This document shows, one piece after another, positions 63,739 through 64,000 of a stretch of 64,000 nucleotides of DNA. Below the pieces are notes generated by a model. It did no database searches, was not told the origin of the DNA, and saw only the letters and a list, made by a program, of their open reading frames with translations. Every line of letters starts with the position of its first letter. The first letter of the stretch is position 1. Made by a program: the position numbers and the translations under genes. This DNA is from Polytrichum commune (Eukaryota > Streptophyta > Polytrichopsida > Polytrichales > Polytrichaceae), in assembly GCA_950295325.1 (NCBI GenBank), contig OX485803.1:10416001-10480000 (forward strand), in the 5' to 3' direction.

Positions 63739-64000
63739 CTACACTAAATATTGTATGTAGTGTCACCGATTCTATATGTTTTGCTCAATAGTAATTGTAA
63801 ACCGCATGTGTAGTGTCACTAACACGAAATGTAAACCTAACATTATTGTCATTCCTTACTTTAAATAATTGAGCATTAGAGTTTTACAATGTTGGAATTT
63901 ATGTCATTTACTAAGTGATTTTTCATCCCATTTTCAATCATACATGAATATATTTCTCGCATAATTGTTAGGATGCAAAATATACCAAACTTTGTTTCAA
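63739..64000 (+). mobile_element. MITE, 'ctacactaaatat' family, copy F (cut by window end)
   Basis: Starts ctacactaaatattg and follows the family interior ('gctcaatagtaattgtaaac', 'tttttcatcccattttcaat') to the last base of the window. Confidence 0.78.

Overview
The window is plant nuclear DNA: genes are split by short GT-AG introns, and the gaps between them are filled with decayed transposons, MITEs, a SINE and microsatellites. Four protein-coding genes are supported. They are a CEP44-like centriolar protein (minus strand, about 5.1-11.9 kb), a nucleotide-diphospho-sugar transferase-like gene (plus, 16.6-18.1 kb, 5' end unresolved), a plastid acyl-ACP thioesterase (minus, 18.5-21.2 kb) and the vacuolar SM protein VPS33 (plus, 30.6-37.4 kb, 22 exons). 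The thioesterase and VPS33 place the sequence in the green lineage. A CEP44 domain is expected only where centrioles or basal bodies are made, so a land plant or charophyte with swimming sperm is likely (bryophyte, lycophyte or fern). The short introns favour a bryophyte, but this is inference.

Layout. 1-5.0 kb: decayed repeats, with one possible SWIM/transposase-like remnant. 5.1-11.9 kb: CEP44-like gene. 12.3-13.0 kb: degenerate tandem repeat of about 150 bp beside its 5' end. 14.0-15.2 kb: a MITE and a roughly 300-bp tandem duplication. 16.6-21.2 kb: sugar-transferase-like gene and thioesterase, convergent and 389 bp apart. 21.46-22.74 kb: a run of MITEs starting about 300 bp upstream of the thioesterase ATG. 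22.7-29.7 kb: AT-rich repeat land with two hAT-type MITEs and several tandem repeats. 29.75-30.27 kb: PIF/Harbinger-type MITE, followed by VPS33. 39.4-64 kb: no cellular gene seen. This part holds LINE remnants on both strands, a pair of near-identical 720-bp inverted TIR elements, palindromes, a tRNA-derived SINE with a 17-bp target duplication, and a LINE 3' fragment inserted into a MITE.

The genes do not form a pathway: centriole assembly, glycosylation, plastid fatty-acid release and vacuolar membrane fusion are separate jobs. The most informative observations are the CEP44 gene in a plant and the SINE that shares its 3' tail, including a (TATC)n end, with a LINE fragment 2.5 kb away, which looks like a SINE and its LINE partner. 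Exon boundaries were set by hand from GT-AG sites and reading phase. The thioesterase and VPS33 models close without a phase break.
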